Source of the DNA: an uncultured Collinsella sp.
GTDB taxonomy: Bacteria > Actinomycetota > Coriobacteriia > Coriobacteriales > Coriobacteriaceae
NCBI GenBank assembly: GCA_934668695.1
Contig: CAKUOD010000028.1
Coordinates: forward strand, 1 to 13,409
Direction: 5' to 3'
DNA length: 13,409 bases
The translations under genes were made by a program, and so were the position numbers. Below are positions 1 to 5,045 of this stretch, piece after piece. The notes beneath the pieces were generated by a model that made no database searches, was not told where the DNA came from, and was given only the letters and a program-made list of their open reading frames with translations. How positions within the stretch are numbered: the first letter of the stretch is position 1; each line of letters begins with the position of its first letter.

Positions 1-47
1 GCCAGCGCCTCGCGCATGAACTTCTCGTCGATTTCGGTGATCGTCAT
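1..47 (-). CDS. tadA: Start of probable tRNA-specific adenosine deaminase (partial)
   Basis: Only the first 15 codons are inside the window; the gene runs off the left edge. They read MTITEIDEKFMREAL and are preceded by a good ribosome binding site (GGGAAGG, 6 bases before the ATG). The pattern 'F-M-R-E-A-L' about ten residues from the start is typical of TadA, the deaminase that makes inosine at the wobble position of tRNA-Arg(ACG). The neighbouring tRNA gene is compatible with this but proves nothing. With so few residues the gene call is fairly secure because of the RBS and start, while the product name is a tentative motif match. Confidence 0.5.
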   Translation of the reverse strand, partial: MTITEIDEKFMREAL

Positions 48-82
48 CGTTCGCCTTCCCTGTTGCAAATTCAAAACGATGC

Positions 83-88
83 TATCAT
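83..88 (+). promoter_or_regulatory. -10 element for tRNA-Ser
   Basis: TATCAT (5 of 6 to TATAAT) ends 10 bases before the mature tRNA 5' end, so transcription would begin at about 95, giving a very short 5' leader. No good -35 hexamer is present at 17 bases; TTGCAA at 63-68 is only 14 bases away. The element shares the 51-base gap with the start region of the divergent gene at 1-47. Confidence 0.35.
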
Positions 89-98
89 TACGACTCAC

Positions 99-188
99 GG
101 AGAGATGGCAGAGCGGTTGAATGCGGCGGTCTTGAAAACCGTTGAGCGCGAGAGCGTTCCGGGGGTTCGAATCCCCCTCTCTCCGCCA
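99..188 (+). tRNA. tRNA-Ser (anticodon UGA)
   Basis: A complete cloverleaf can be folded by eye. The acceptor stem GGAGAGA (99-105) pairs with TCTCTCC (178-184), followed by discriminator G and an encoded CCA (186-188). The anticodon arm has loop CTTGAAA with anticodon TGA at 133-135, reading UCA and other UCN serine codons. A long variable arm, as in class II tRNAs, lies between the anticodon and T arms, and the T loop contains GGTTCGAATCC. The gene ends only 3 bases before the stop codon of the convergent TetR-type gene, leaving no room for a terminator. Confidence 0.97.
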
Positions 189-191
189 CTT

Positions 192-788
192 TTAGTGATG
201 CACCGGCGTCATGGTTCGCTCGAACAGCGCATCGACCACGTCGGCTATCTCGGGTCGACGCTCAAGATCGTGGCCCGATTCCCACCATATCGTGAAAAGT
301 CGAATAATACCGCCGGCGACAAACTCAGACGTCGTCTCGAGTGACACGGGGGCCAGGGCATCCTCGGCAAGCACGTTCATCACACGCTCGCGAATGGAGC
401 GGGCAATGCGGTCGCAAATTACGTTGGTCAACATGCCCGACATGCTGCTTGCCAAAATGTTATCCATGAGCCGCTCGTGCGTCAGAATCAAATCCATGGC
501 ATCGTCCAAAATCGCGTGCCGAAGCGCGCGCACGTCCTCGGCAGATACCGTGCCGGCCTCATCGGGCTGTTTTTGCGGCAAGCCCGACATGAGCTCATCG
601 ATATAAAAGGCAAAGTAATCGTTCTTGTCGCGAAAGTGCTTGTAGAACGTCGTGCGGCGAATCATGGCGCGGTCGCACAGCATGGCAACCGTCAGGTCCT
701 CAAAACGATGCTCCTCGAGAAGCTCGGTAAAGGCATCAAACAGGGCGCGGTAGGTTTTCTTGATGCGAAGGTCCACTGGTATCGCCAT
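192..788 (-). CDS. TetR/AcrR-family transcriptional regulator
   Basis: A 198-residue protein of normal TetR length. The N-terminal region (about 8-55) has the classic TetR DNA-binding domain: an opening helix 'IKKTYRALFDAFTELLEEH', then 'FEDLTVAMLCDRAMIRRTTFYKHFRDKNDYF', in which the T-T-F-Y-K-H-F core marks the recognition helix. The rest is a helical ligand/dimer domain resembling the C-terminal domain of dihydroxyacetone-kinase-type TetR regulators. The start at ATG 788 is chosen because the family homology begins a few residues later; the reading frame stays open upstream to 1049 but that part is lemA antisense. It diverges from lemA, and a palindrome at 919-940 could be its operator. The ligand is unknown. 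There is no terminator after it: its transcript would run antisense through tRNA-Ser towards the gene at 1-47. Confidence 0.9.
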   Translation of the reverse strand: MAIPVDLRIKKTYRALFDAFTELLEEHRFEDLTVAMLCDRAMIRRTTFYKHFRDKNDYFAFYIDELMSGLPQKQPDEAGTVSAEDVRALRHAILDDAMDLILTHERLMDNILASSMSGMLTNVICDRIARSIRERVMNVLAEDALAPVSLETTSEFVAGGIIRLFTIWWESGHDLERRPEIADVVDALFERTMTPVHH

Positions 789-918
789 CCTCAGGGCAAA
801 GACAACACTCGTCAATCTGTCGCATATCTTACACCTGTACCTCGCGCGCTTTGCCCCGGTGCCAACCCCGCCGAAAACACAACGCTTACCGGAAAGTTCG
901 GCACGGCAAAACGTTGCG

Positions 919-940
919 GGTATACTAGTAGCGTTATACC
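919..940. promoter_or_regulatory. Palindrome over the lemA -10 box (possible TetR operator)
   Basis: Arms GGTATA (919-924) and TATACC (935-940) form a 6-bp inverted repeat with a 10-base centre that holds the 8-bp palindrome TACTAGTA (923-930). TATACT at 921-926 is a plausible -10 box for lemA (5 of 6), placing the start of transcription near 933 and a 5' leader of about 55 bases. I find no convincing -35. A repressor bound here would block lemA, and the divergent TetR gene is the natural candidate. The promoter and operator roles are inferred. Confidence 0.4.
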
Positions 941-987
941 AACGGCAGCTGGCGCATGCCGCCGCGGCCATTCGAAACGGAGACATC

Positions 988-1539
988 ATGATTACCGTCA
1001 TCATCGGCATCGTTGTTGTCATTGTGATTGTCTGCGCCATCGCCGGCATCTACAACAACATGGTCACCAAGCGTAACCGCATCGATAACGCCTGGCAGAA
1101 CATCGATACGCAGCTGCAGCGTCGCAACGACCTGATCCCCAACCTGGTCGAGACCGTCAAGGGCTACGCCAAGCACGAGCAAGAGACGCTCTCCGCCGTG
1201 ATCAGCGCGCGCAACACCGCCGTCAAGGCCACCACGCCCGAGGCCAAGATGGAAGCCGACAACGTGCTGACCGGTGCGCTGCGCCAGCTCTTTGCCGTAG
1301 CCGAGGCCTATCCCGATCTTAAAGCAAATTCCAACTTTACGCAGCTGCAGGCATCACTCGAGGATACCGAGAACAAGATTAGCTATGCACGCCAGAGCTA
1401 CAACGATTGCGTGCTCAGCTACAACAACGCCATTCAGACGTTCCCGGCTGTCATCTTTGCCGGCATCTTCCAGTTTAAGGAGCGCCAGGGCTTCGAGGCC
1501 GCTGAAGCCGCCCGCCAGGCCCCGACCGTCAAGTTCTAA
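988..1539 (+). CDS. lemA: LemA family membrane protein
   Basis: A 183-residue protein with the LemA layout. One hydrophobic N-terminal segment (about 3-22) anchors it in the membrane and a helical domain follows. Recognisable LemA signatures are 'RNRIDNAWQNIDTQLQRRND-LIPNLVETVKGYAKHE' (about 29-64), 'AEAYPDLKAN-NFTQLQ' (about 104-120), and 'TENKISYARQSYNDCVLSYN' with a following 'FPAV'. The molecular role of LemA is not firmly known in bacteria; in many Firmicutes it sits next to a TPM-domain protein or an HtpX protease, neither of which is here. The ATG at 988 has GGAG 5 bases upstream and starts exactly at the membrane anchor; the open frame continues to 760 but has no family similarity. 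It appears to be a single-gene transcript, divergent from the TetR gene and closed by a strong terminator. Confidence 0.95.
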   Translation: MITVIIGIVVVIVIVCAIAGIYNNMVTKRNRIDNAWQNIDTQLQRRNDLIPNLVETVKGYAKHEQETLSAVISARNTAVKATTPEAKMEADNVLTGALRQLFAVAEAYPDLKANSNFTQLQASLEDTENKISYARQSYNDCVLSYNNAIQTFPAVIFAGIFQFKERQGFEAAEAARQAPTVKF

Positions 1540-1573
1540 CAATCACGACCGAGTCTTAATCGGGTATATGCAT

Positions 1574-1619
1574 AAACCGCCCCGTCGAATGCATACTTCG
1601 ACGGGGCGGTTTCCTTTTT
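1574..1619 (+). terminator. Rho-independent terminator of lemA
   Basis: A perfect 16-bp stem (1574-1589 with 1597-1612) with a 7-base loop TGCATAC, followed by TCCTTTTT-type sequence up to 1619. It begins 34 bases after the lemA stop codon. Confidence 0.92.
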
Positions 1620-1642
1620 CGCGTAGGTCCCCCTCTAAGCGC

Positions 1643-1844
1643 CGTGCATTTTTGGGAGTATTCAACATAACCAAGAGCATCGGGCGCCACGACAAAGGCC
1701 AAAGACCGCGAATATCCCTGCAAATCACCCGCTGTCAGCCCATAACCCCGCCCATCATTCGTAGAAAACATCGAGAAATCCCGATTTTTTCCCGAGGTCG
1801 GTATGCAGGGGCCTTCGATTGCAGAATACTCGCAAAAATGCACG
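1643..1844. repeat. 202-bp element bounded by 21-bp inverted repeats
   Basis: The 21 bases at 1643-1663 and the reverse complement of 1824-1844 match at 20 of 21 positions (core GTGCATTTTTG[G/C]GAGTATTC). The ends therefore form a terminal inverted repeat around a 160-base interior. No protein-coding gene is convincing inside: one minus-strand frame is open from 1879 to 1556, but it would start with TTG in the T-run of the ilvE terminator and read through the lemA terminator. No target-site duplication is evident at the edges. It sits between two terminators, where insertion would do no harm. It resembles a MITE or similar non-autonomous intergenic repeat; whether it is mobile or multicopy cannot be seen here. 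Confidence 0.6.
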
Positions 1845-1872
1845 TCGCCATCACCCCCACATGGCGCGAACC

Positions 1873-1902
1873 AAAACAAAAGCGCGGCCTAAAAGGCCGC
1901 GC
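1873..1902 (-). terminator. Rho-independent terminator of ilvE
   Basis: The stem GCGCGGCCT/AGGCCGCGC (1882-1890 with 1894-1902, loop of 3) is followed on the minus strand by a TTTTGTTTT tract. It lies about 110 bases beyond the ilvE stop codon. Confidence 0.85.
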
Positions 1903-1956
1903 ACCATCTTTAATTCAGATCTATATTGCCCGTAACGGCAGCGCCGAGGTAACGCA

Positions 1957-1996
1957 GGCCCGAGGACGCGCCGGAAAGGAAGGTTGCCCTCGGGCC
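1957..1996 (-). other. Hairpin in the ilvE 3' untranslated region
   Basis: GGCCCGAGG (1957-1965) and CCTCGGGCC (1988-1996) form a 9-bp stem around a 22-base loop, 16 bases after the ilvE stop. There is no T-run, so it is not itself a terminator. It may stabilise the 3' end of the mRNA or simply be structured spacer. Confidence 0.4.
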
Positions 1997-2012
1997 GAAC
2001 AGCTATGGCAGC

Positions 2013-3065
2013 TTACGCGACGGTGTAAACCCAGTCGTGCTTATCCTCAACAGCACCAGACTGGATACCAGTCAGAGTCTCGCGGAGCTTCTTCATCACA
2101 GGGCCGATCTCGGTGTAGCCAGCCGGGAAGGTCACGGTCTCGTCGGCGCCGTAAACCTTGTTGTCGATCTCGCCAACCGGGGAGATGACGGCAGCGGTGC
2201 CGCACAGGCCGCACTCGACAAAGGTGCCGGCCTTGACCTCGGCCCACTCGACGGGACGCTGGTCGACGGTCATGCCCAGGTCCTGAGCAACCTGAACGAG
2301 CGAACGGCGGGTGATGGAGGGCAGGATGGAGTCGGTGTGCGACTGCGGAACGACGAGCGTGCCGTCCTCCTTCACGAACAGGACGTTGGCGCCACCGGTC
2401 TCCTCGACATAGGTGCGGGACTCGGAGTCGAGATACAGGTTCTCGGCATAGCCCTCGCGATGGGCCTCCATCGTGGGCTTGAGGGACATGGCGTAGTTCA
2501 GGCCGGCCTTGATGTTGCCGGTGCCGTGCGGCGCGGCGCGGTCGTACTCGGAAACGCGCAGCTTGACGGGCTTGAGACCACCCTTAAAGTACGGACCGAC
2601 CGGGGTCACGAGAATGCGGAACGTGTACTCAGGAGCGGGAGCCACGCCGATCACGTCACCGGAGCCGATCATAAACGGACGCACGTACAGGGTCGCGCCG
2701 GAACCGAAGGGCGGAACCCAGGCGGCGTTGGCAGAAACGACCTGCTTGACGGCCTCAACGAACTTGTCCTTGGGGAACGGGGGCATCTCGAGGCGCTGCG
2801 CAGAGTTGTACATACGCTCGGCGTTCATGTCGGGACGGAAGCAAACGATGCTGCCGTCCTCGGCGGTGTAGGCCTTCAGGCCCTCAAAGACCTCCTGGCA
2901 GTAATGGAAGATGCCACCGCACTCGGAGACATGCAGGGTGTGGTCGGTGGTCAGGCCGCCCTCGTCCCACTCGCCGTCCTTCCAATGGGCCTCGTAGCTG
3001 TAATCGGTCTTCATGTAGCCAAAGCCGAGGCTACCCCAATCGATATCCTTCTTCTCGACAGTCAT
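2013..3065 (-). CDS. ilvE: Branched-chain amino-acid aminotransferase
   Basis: A 350-residue class IV (fold-type IV) PLP enzyme that interconverts leucine, isoleucine and valine with their 2-oxo acids, using glutamate/2-oxoglutarate; cytoplasmic. The length fits the 340-360 residue BCAT group. Visible motifs are 'HYCQEVFEGLKAY' (54-66), 'RLEMP' (91-95) for substrate contact, 'APHGTGNIKAGLNYA' with Lys186 as the PLP Schiff-base residue, 'YVEETGGANVLF' and 'VECGLCGTAAVISPVGEI'. The C-x-x-C in the last motif recalls the redox pair of mammalian BCATs, but no function can be claimed. The ATG at 3065 has AGGAG 7 bases upstream; an open frame continues in front, but the protein family begins here. 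It is a single-gene unit with its own promoter and terminator, and a 49-codon leader ORF overlaps its start. Confidence 0.97.
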   Translation of the reverse strand: MTVEKKDIDWGSLGFGYMKTDYSYEAHWKDGEWDEGGLTTDHTLHVSECGGIFHYCQEVFEGLKAYTAEDGSIVCFRPDMNAERMYNSAQRLEMPPFPKDKFVEAVKQVVSANAAWVPPFGSGATLYVRPFMIGSGDVIGVAPAPEYTFRILVTPVGPYFKGGLKPVKLRVSEYDRAAPHGTGNIKAGLNYAMSLKPTMEAHREGYAENLYLDSESRTYVEETGGANVLFVKEDGTLVVPQSHTDSILPSITRRSLVQVAQDLGMTVDQRPVEWAEVKAGTFVECGLCGTAAVISPVGEIDNKVYGADETVTFPAGYTEIGPVMKKLRETLTGIQSGAVEDKHDWVYTVA

Positions 3066-3211
3066 ATGTCGCTCCTTACATACACAGTTGCAAACTCGCG
3101 AACCCGCACGCAAGGACCGAGGCCGACCGCGTCGCAACGTCGCACGCCCGGAGCGTAGAGCCGGACGGGACACGCAAACAGCATCAAAGCCGATGGCACG
3201 TCGATTCGCAT
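3062..3211 (-). CDS. Possible leaderless 49-codon upstream ORF of ilvE
   Basis: An ATG at 3211-3209 opens a 49-codon frame whose TGA (3064-3062) overlaps the ilvE ATG as ATGA. The predicted start of transcription from the -10 box at 3219-3224 is about 3212, so this ATG would be at or next to the mRNA 5' end, as in the leaderless genes common in actinobacteria. By my count 14 of 49 residues are Ile, Leu or Val, but they are dispersed, with no run of regulatory codons. I recognise no domain. It could be a translationally coupled leader, or chance: GC-rich DNA often holds open frames of this size. Confidence 0.3.
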   Translation of the reverse strand: MRIDVPSALMLFACPVRLYAPGVRRCDAVGLGPCVRVREFATVYVRSDI

Positions 3212-3218
3212 GCACGAG

Positions 3219-3224
3219 ATTGTA
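3219..3224 (-). promoter_or_regulatory. -10 box of ilvE
   Basis: Minus-strand TACAAT (5 of 6) predicts a transcript starting near 3212 and a leader of about 147 bases before ilvE. The -35 position is T-rich without a good TTGACA match. Just upstream lies the AAAACGTTT motif at 3240-3252, which is found again before the nitroreductase. Confidence 0.45.
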
Positions 3225-3285
3225 CTCCGCACGCGCGTCGGATAAAACGTTTTTCTTTAACTAACTAAAGTATTTTCATTTGACC

Positions 3286-3326
3286 GAAACTAAAGAGGCC
3301 CGCCACCGTAAGCGGTGACGGGCCTC
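3286..3326 (-). terminator. Rho-independent terminator of the DedA-type gene
   Basis: A 14-bp stem (3295-3308 with 3313-3326, loop of 4) contains one position that is a G-U pair only in minus-strand RNA and a C-A mismatch on the other strand. This fits transcription from the DedA-type gene, which stops 29 bases earlier. A TTTAGTTT tract follows on the minus strand. Confidence 0.85.
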
Positions 3327-3354
3327 AACTGCACGGTTTGCGCGCTGGCTCGAG

Positions 3355-4002
3355 CTAAGCGTTCTTTTTGCCCAGCTTAGCCTTAACCAAACCGACCACA
3401 GTCGGGATGATCGATACGGCAACGATGCCTACAATCAGCAGCTCAAAGTGCTCCTGCACAAAGGGGATGCCGCCAAAGAAGTAGCCCAGCAGCGTAAAGA
3501 GCGTCGACCAGGTAATGCCGCCCAGCACGTTAAAGATAACGAAGTTACGCCAGTGCATGCCGCCCATGCCGGCGATAAAGGGCACAAAGGTGCGAATAAA
3601 CGGGAAGAAGCGGCCCAGGAAGATGGCCAGGTGGCCCCACTTGTCCAAGAAGTCCTCGGACTTTTTAATACGCTCGGGCGTCATGGCCTTGACCTTACCC
3701 GAAGCGATGATCTTTTTGCCAAAGAAGTGACCGATCATAAAGTTGCACTGATCACCCAAAATGGCAGCCGCCCATGCGACGGCCAGCAGGGCCACGATGT
3801 TAAAGCCACCGTTGTGGGCAAAAAAGCCCGAAGCAAACAGCAGCGAATCGCCAGGGAGAAACGGGAAAAACACCACGCCTGTCTCGATAAAGATGATCAG
3901 GAACACGCAGCCGTAGGCCATAAGCGGGCCGGCGGCGATCCAGCTGGCAATCGCGGTGCGCGGGTCTTTGAGCAGCTCGGCGATAAAATTGATGAAACCC
4001 AT
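3355..4002 (-). CDS. DedA-family (VTT domain) membrane protein
   Basis: A 215-residue inner-membrane protein of the DedA/SNARE-associated family. Members act as proton-coupled lipid flippases or transporters; recent work links several to recycling of undecaprenyl phosphate or phosphatidylethanolamine, and which applies here cannot be told. Diagnostic features are 'IFIETGVVFFPFLPGDSLLFASG' (37-59), including the re-entrant acidic Glu40 and PGDS; 'GDQCNFMIGHFFG' (84-95); and 'GRFFPFIRTFVPFIAGMGGM' (130-149), with the two conserved arginines 131 and 137. Hydrophobic segments continue to the C-terminus, which ends in a short basic tail. The ATG at 4002 has GAGAGG about 9 bases upstream; the longer frame to 4086 has no family similarity. 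It is a lone gene, divergent from cysE. Confidence 0.93.
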   Translation of the reverse strand: MGFINFIAELLKDPRTAIASWIAAGPLMAYGCVFLIIFIETGVVFFPFLPGDSLLFASGFFAHNGGFNIVALLAVAWAAAILGDQCNFMIGHFFGKKIIASGKVKAMTPERIKKSEDFLDKWGHLAIFLGRFFPFIRTFVPFIAGMGGMHWRNFVIFNVLGGITWSTLFTLLGYFFGGIPFVQEHFELLIVGIVAVSIIPTVVGLVKAKLGKKNA

Positions 4003-4048
4003 GAAGTAAAACCTCTCAGTTGTGGGCGCGGATACGTCCAAGTTGACC

Positions 4049-4054
4049 AGTATA
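4049..4054 (-). promoter_or_regulatory. -10 box of the DedA-type gene
   Basis: Minus-strand TATACT (5 of 6) gives a predicted start near 4042 and a 40-base leader. No -35 hexamer stands out; TTGCGC is 20 bases upstream. Confidence 0.4.
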
Positions 4055-4167
4055 CGGTTGCGGCGCCCCCTCGTGCGCAACCCCACAAAAGCATGACCCC
4101 ATTACCAGCAAGTTTGCATAACTGACACCTGTTGCGCAATGCCGCCAAGATTGTTCTTCCTAATCCC

Positions 4168-4196
4168 TAGCGAATCGCTATACTTTATTGAATCGC
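4168..4196 (+). promoter_or_regulatory. cysE promoter region with repeats around the -10 box
   Basis: TATACT at 4179-4184 is a plausible -10 box, with a leader of about 35 bases to the GTG start. It is overlapped on its left by a small palindrome, TAGCG-AAT-CGCTA (4168-4180). GAATCGC occurs twice, at 4172-4178 and 4190-4196, 18 bases apart, flanking the -10. A repressor site is possible, for example for a cysteine regulator, but none is identified. Confidence 0.4.
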
Positions 4197-4225
4197 ATTG
4201 CCATGGCGCTAAGGGAGGGCGGCCG

Positions 4226-4930
4226 GTGAGCTTTATCAATACCATTCGCGAGGACATCAAGACCGTCCAAGCGCAGGACCCCGCCGCGCAAAACGGCCTG
4301 GTCATCTTCCTTTCCTATCCTGGCCTGCACGCCAAGTGGAACCACGTGCCCGAGCACTGGCTCTGGGAGCACGGTCATCGCTCGCTCGCCCGCGTGCTCT
4401 CGCAAATCACCCGCCACATCACCGGCGTCGAGATTCATCCCGCCGCACAGATCGGCAAGCACTTCTTTATCGACCACGCCATGGGCGTCGTCATCGGCGA
4501 GACCACCATTGTGGGTGACAACTGCGTGCTCTACCAGGGCGTCACGCTCGGCGGTACCGGCAACGAGACCGGCAAGCGCCACCCCACCCTGGGCAACAAC
4601 GTCACCGTGGGCACGGGCGCCAAGGTGCTCGGCAACATCCGCATCGGCAACAACGTCAAAATCGGCGGCAACTCGGTTGTCGTCAAGGACGTGCCCGACA
4701 ACTGCACCGTCGTGGGCGTGCCGGGACGCATCATCAAGCGCAACGGCTGCCGCGTGTTCGAGGAGAGCTTCGACGCCAAGCAGCATCGCGAGTACATGCC
4801 CGATGACGCCGCCGAGCAGTCCGCCCTCAACCGCCAGGGCATCACCGAGAACGCCCGCCGCGTCAAGGAACTCGAGCGAGAGGTGGCGGAGCTCAAGGCC
4901 CTCGTCGCCAAGCTCGTGGACGAACGCTAG
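4226..4930 (+). CDS. cysE: Serine O-acetyltransferase
   Basis: A 234-residue enzyme that acetylates L-serine with acetyl-CoA to O-acetylserine, the first step of cysteine synthesis; cytoplasmic hexapeptide-repeat protein. After a short helical N-domain, '[45 protein letters not shown]' (66-110) begins the left-handed beta-helix, with Asp83 and His84 in the position of the catalytic pair. '[17 protein letters not shown]' (109-125) forms the loop carrying His119, and further hexapeptides end in 'VPGRII'. The C-terminus (about 207-232) is a charged heptad-like helix instead of the usual short CysK-binding tail. I chose GTG 4226 because GGGAGG lies 7 bases upstream and alignable sequence starts there; an in-frame ATG at 4139 lies upstream of the predicted transcription start. 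It is monocistronic, with no cysK beside it. Confidence 0.96.
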   Translation: MSFINTIREDIKTVQAQDPAAQNGLVIFLSYPGLHAKWNHVPEHWLWEHGHRSLARVLSQITRHITGVEIHPAAQIGKHFFIDHAMGVVIGETTIVGDNCVLYQGVTLGGTGNETGKRHPTLGNNVTVGTGAKVLGNIRIGNNVKIGGNSVVVKDVPDNCTVVGVPGRIIKRNGCRVFEESFDAKQHREYMPDDAAEQSALNRQGITENARRVKELEREVAELKALVAKLVDER

Positions 4931-4970
4931 GAACGCAAGCAGCACAAAACGACATCGGCATCAACGCAAG

Positions 4971-5009
4971 AAGGCGCGCCAGGGAATTCATCCCCGGCGC
5001 GCCTTGTTT
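4971..5009. terminator. Terminator between cysE and the ABC operon
   Basis: AAGGCGCGCC (4971-4980) pairs with GGCGCGCCTT (4996-5005) around a 15-base loop that can add a short GGG/CCC. On the plus strand it is followed by GTTTCC, so the U-run is short but adequate for cysE, 40 bases after its stop. On the minus strand it is followed by CTTGC, so it may also end the ABC operon less efficiently. Confidence 0.75.
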
Positions 5010-5011
5010 CC

Positions 5012-5045
5012 AATGTGACATGCGGGACTGTCCCTTTGTCACATT
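5012..5045. repeat. Nested REP-like palindrome at the end of the ABC operon
   Basis: AATGTGACA (5012-5020) pairs perfectly with TGTCACATT (5037-5045). Inside it, GGGAC (5024-5028) pairs with GTCCC (5030-5034). The 34-base unit is thus an outer 9-bp stem with an inner 5-bp stem, and it overlaps the last two bases of the ABC stop codon. It has no T-run of its own. Its form is that of REP-type repeats spread by RAYT transposases; no such transposase lies in the window, and the copy number is unknown. Confidence 0.6.

Noticed and set aside
63..344. 93-codon plus-strand frame over the tRNA
   Set aside because: It spans the entire tRNA-Ser and the end of the TetR gene, so coding is not credible.
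1556..1879. 107-codon minus-strand open frame
   Set aside because: It would start with TTG inside the T-tract of one terminator, has no RBS, and reads through the lemA terminator stem. It is explained by the inverted-repeat element.
1385..2188. 267-codon plus-strand open frame
   Set aside because: It overlaps the 3' ends of lemA and ilvE in other frames and crosses two terminators, and its composition is low-complexity Arg/Ser.
2037..3158. 373-codon plus-strand frame opposite ilvE
   Set aside because: Antisense shadow of a well-supported enzyme gene in GC-rich DNA; no domain or RBS.
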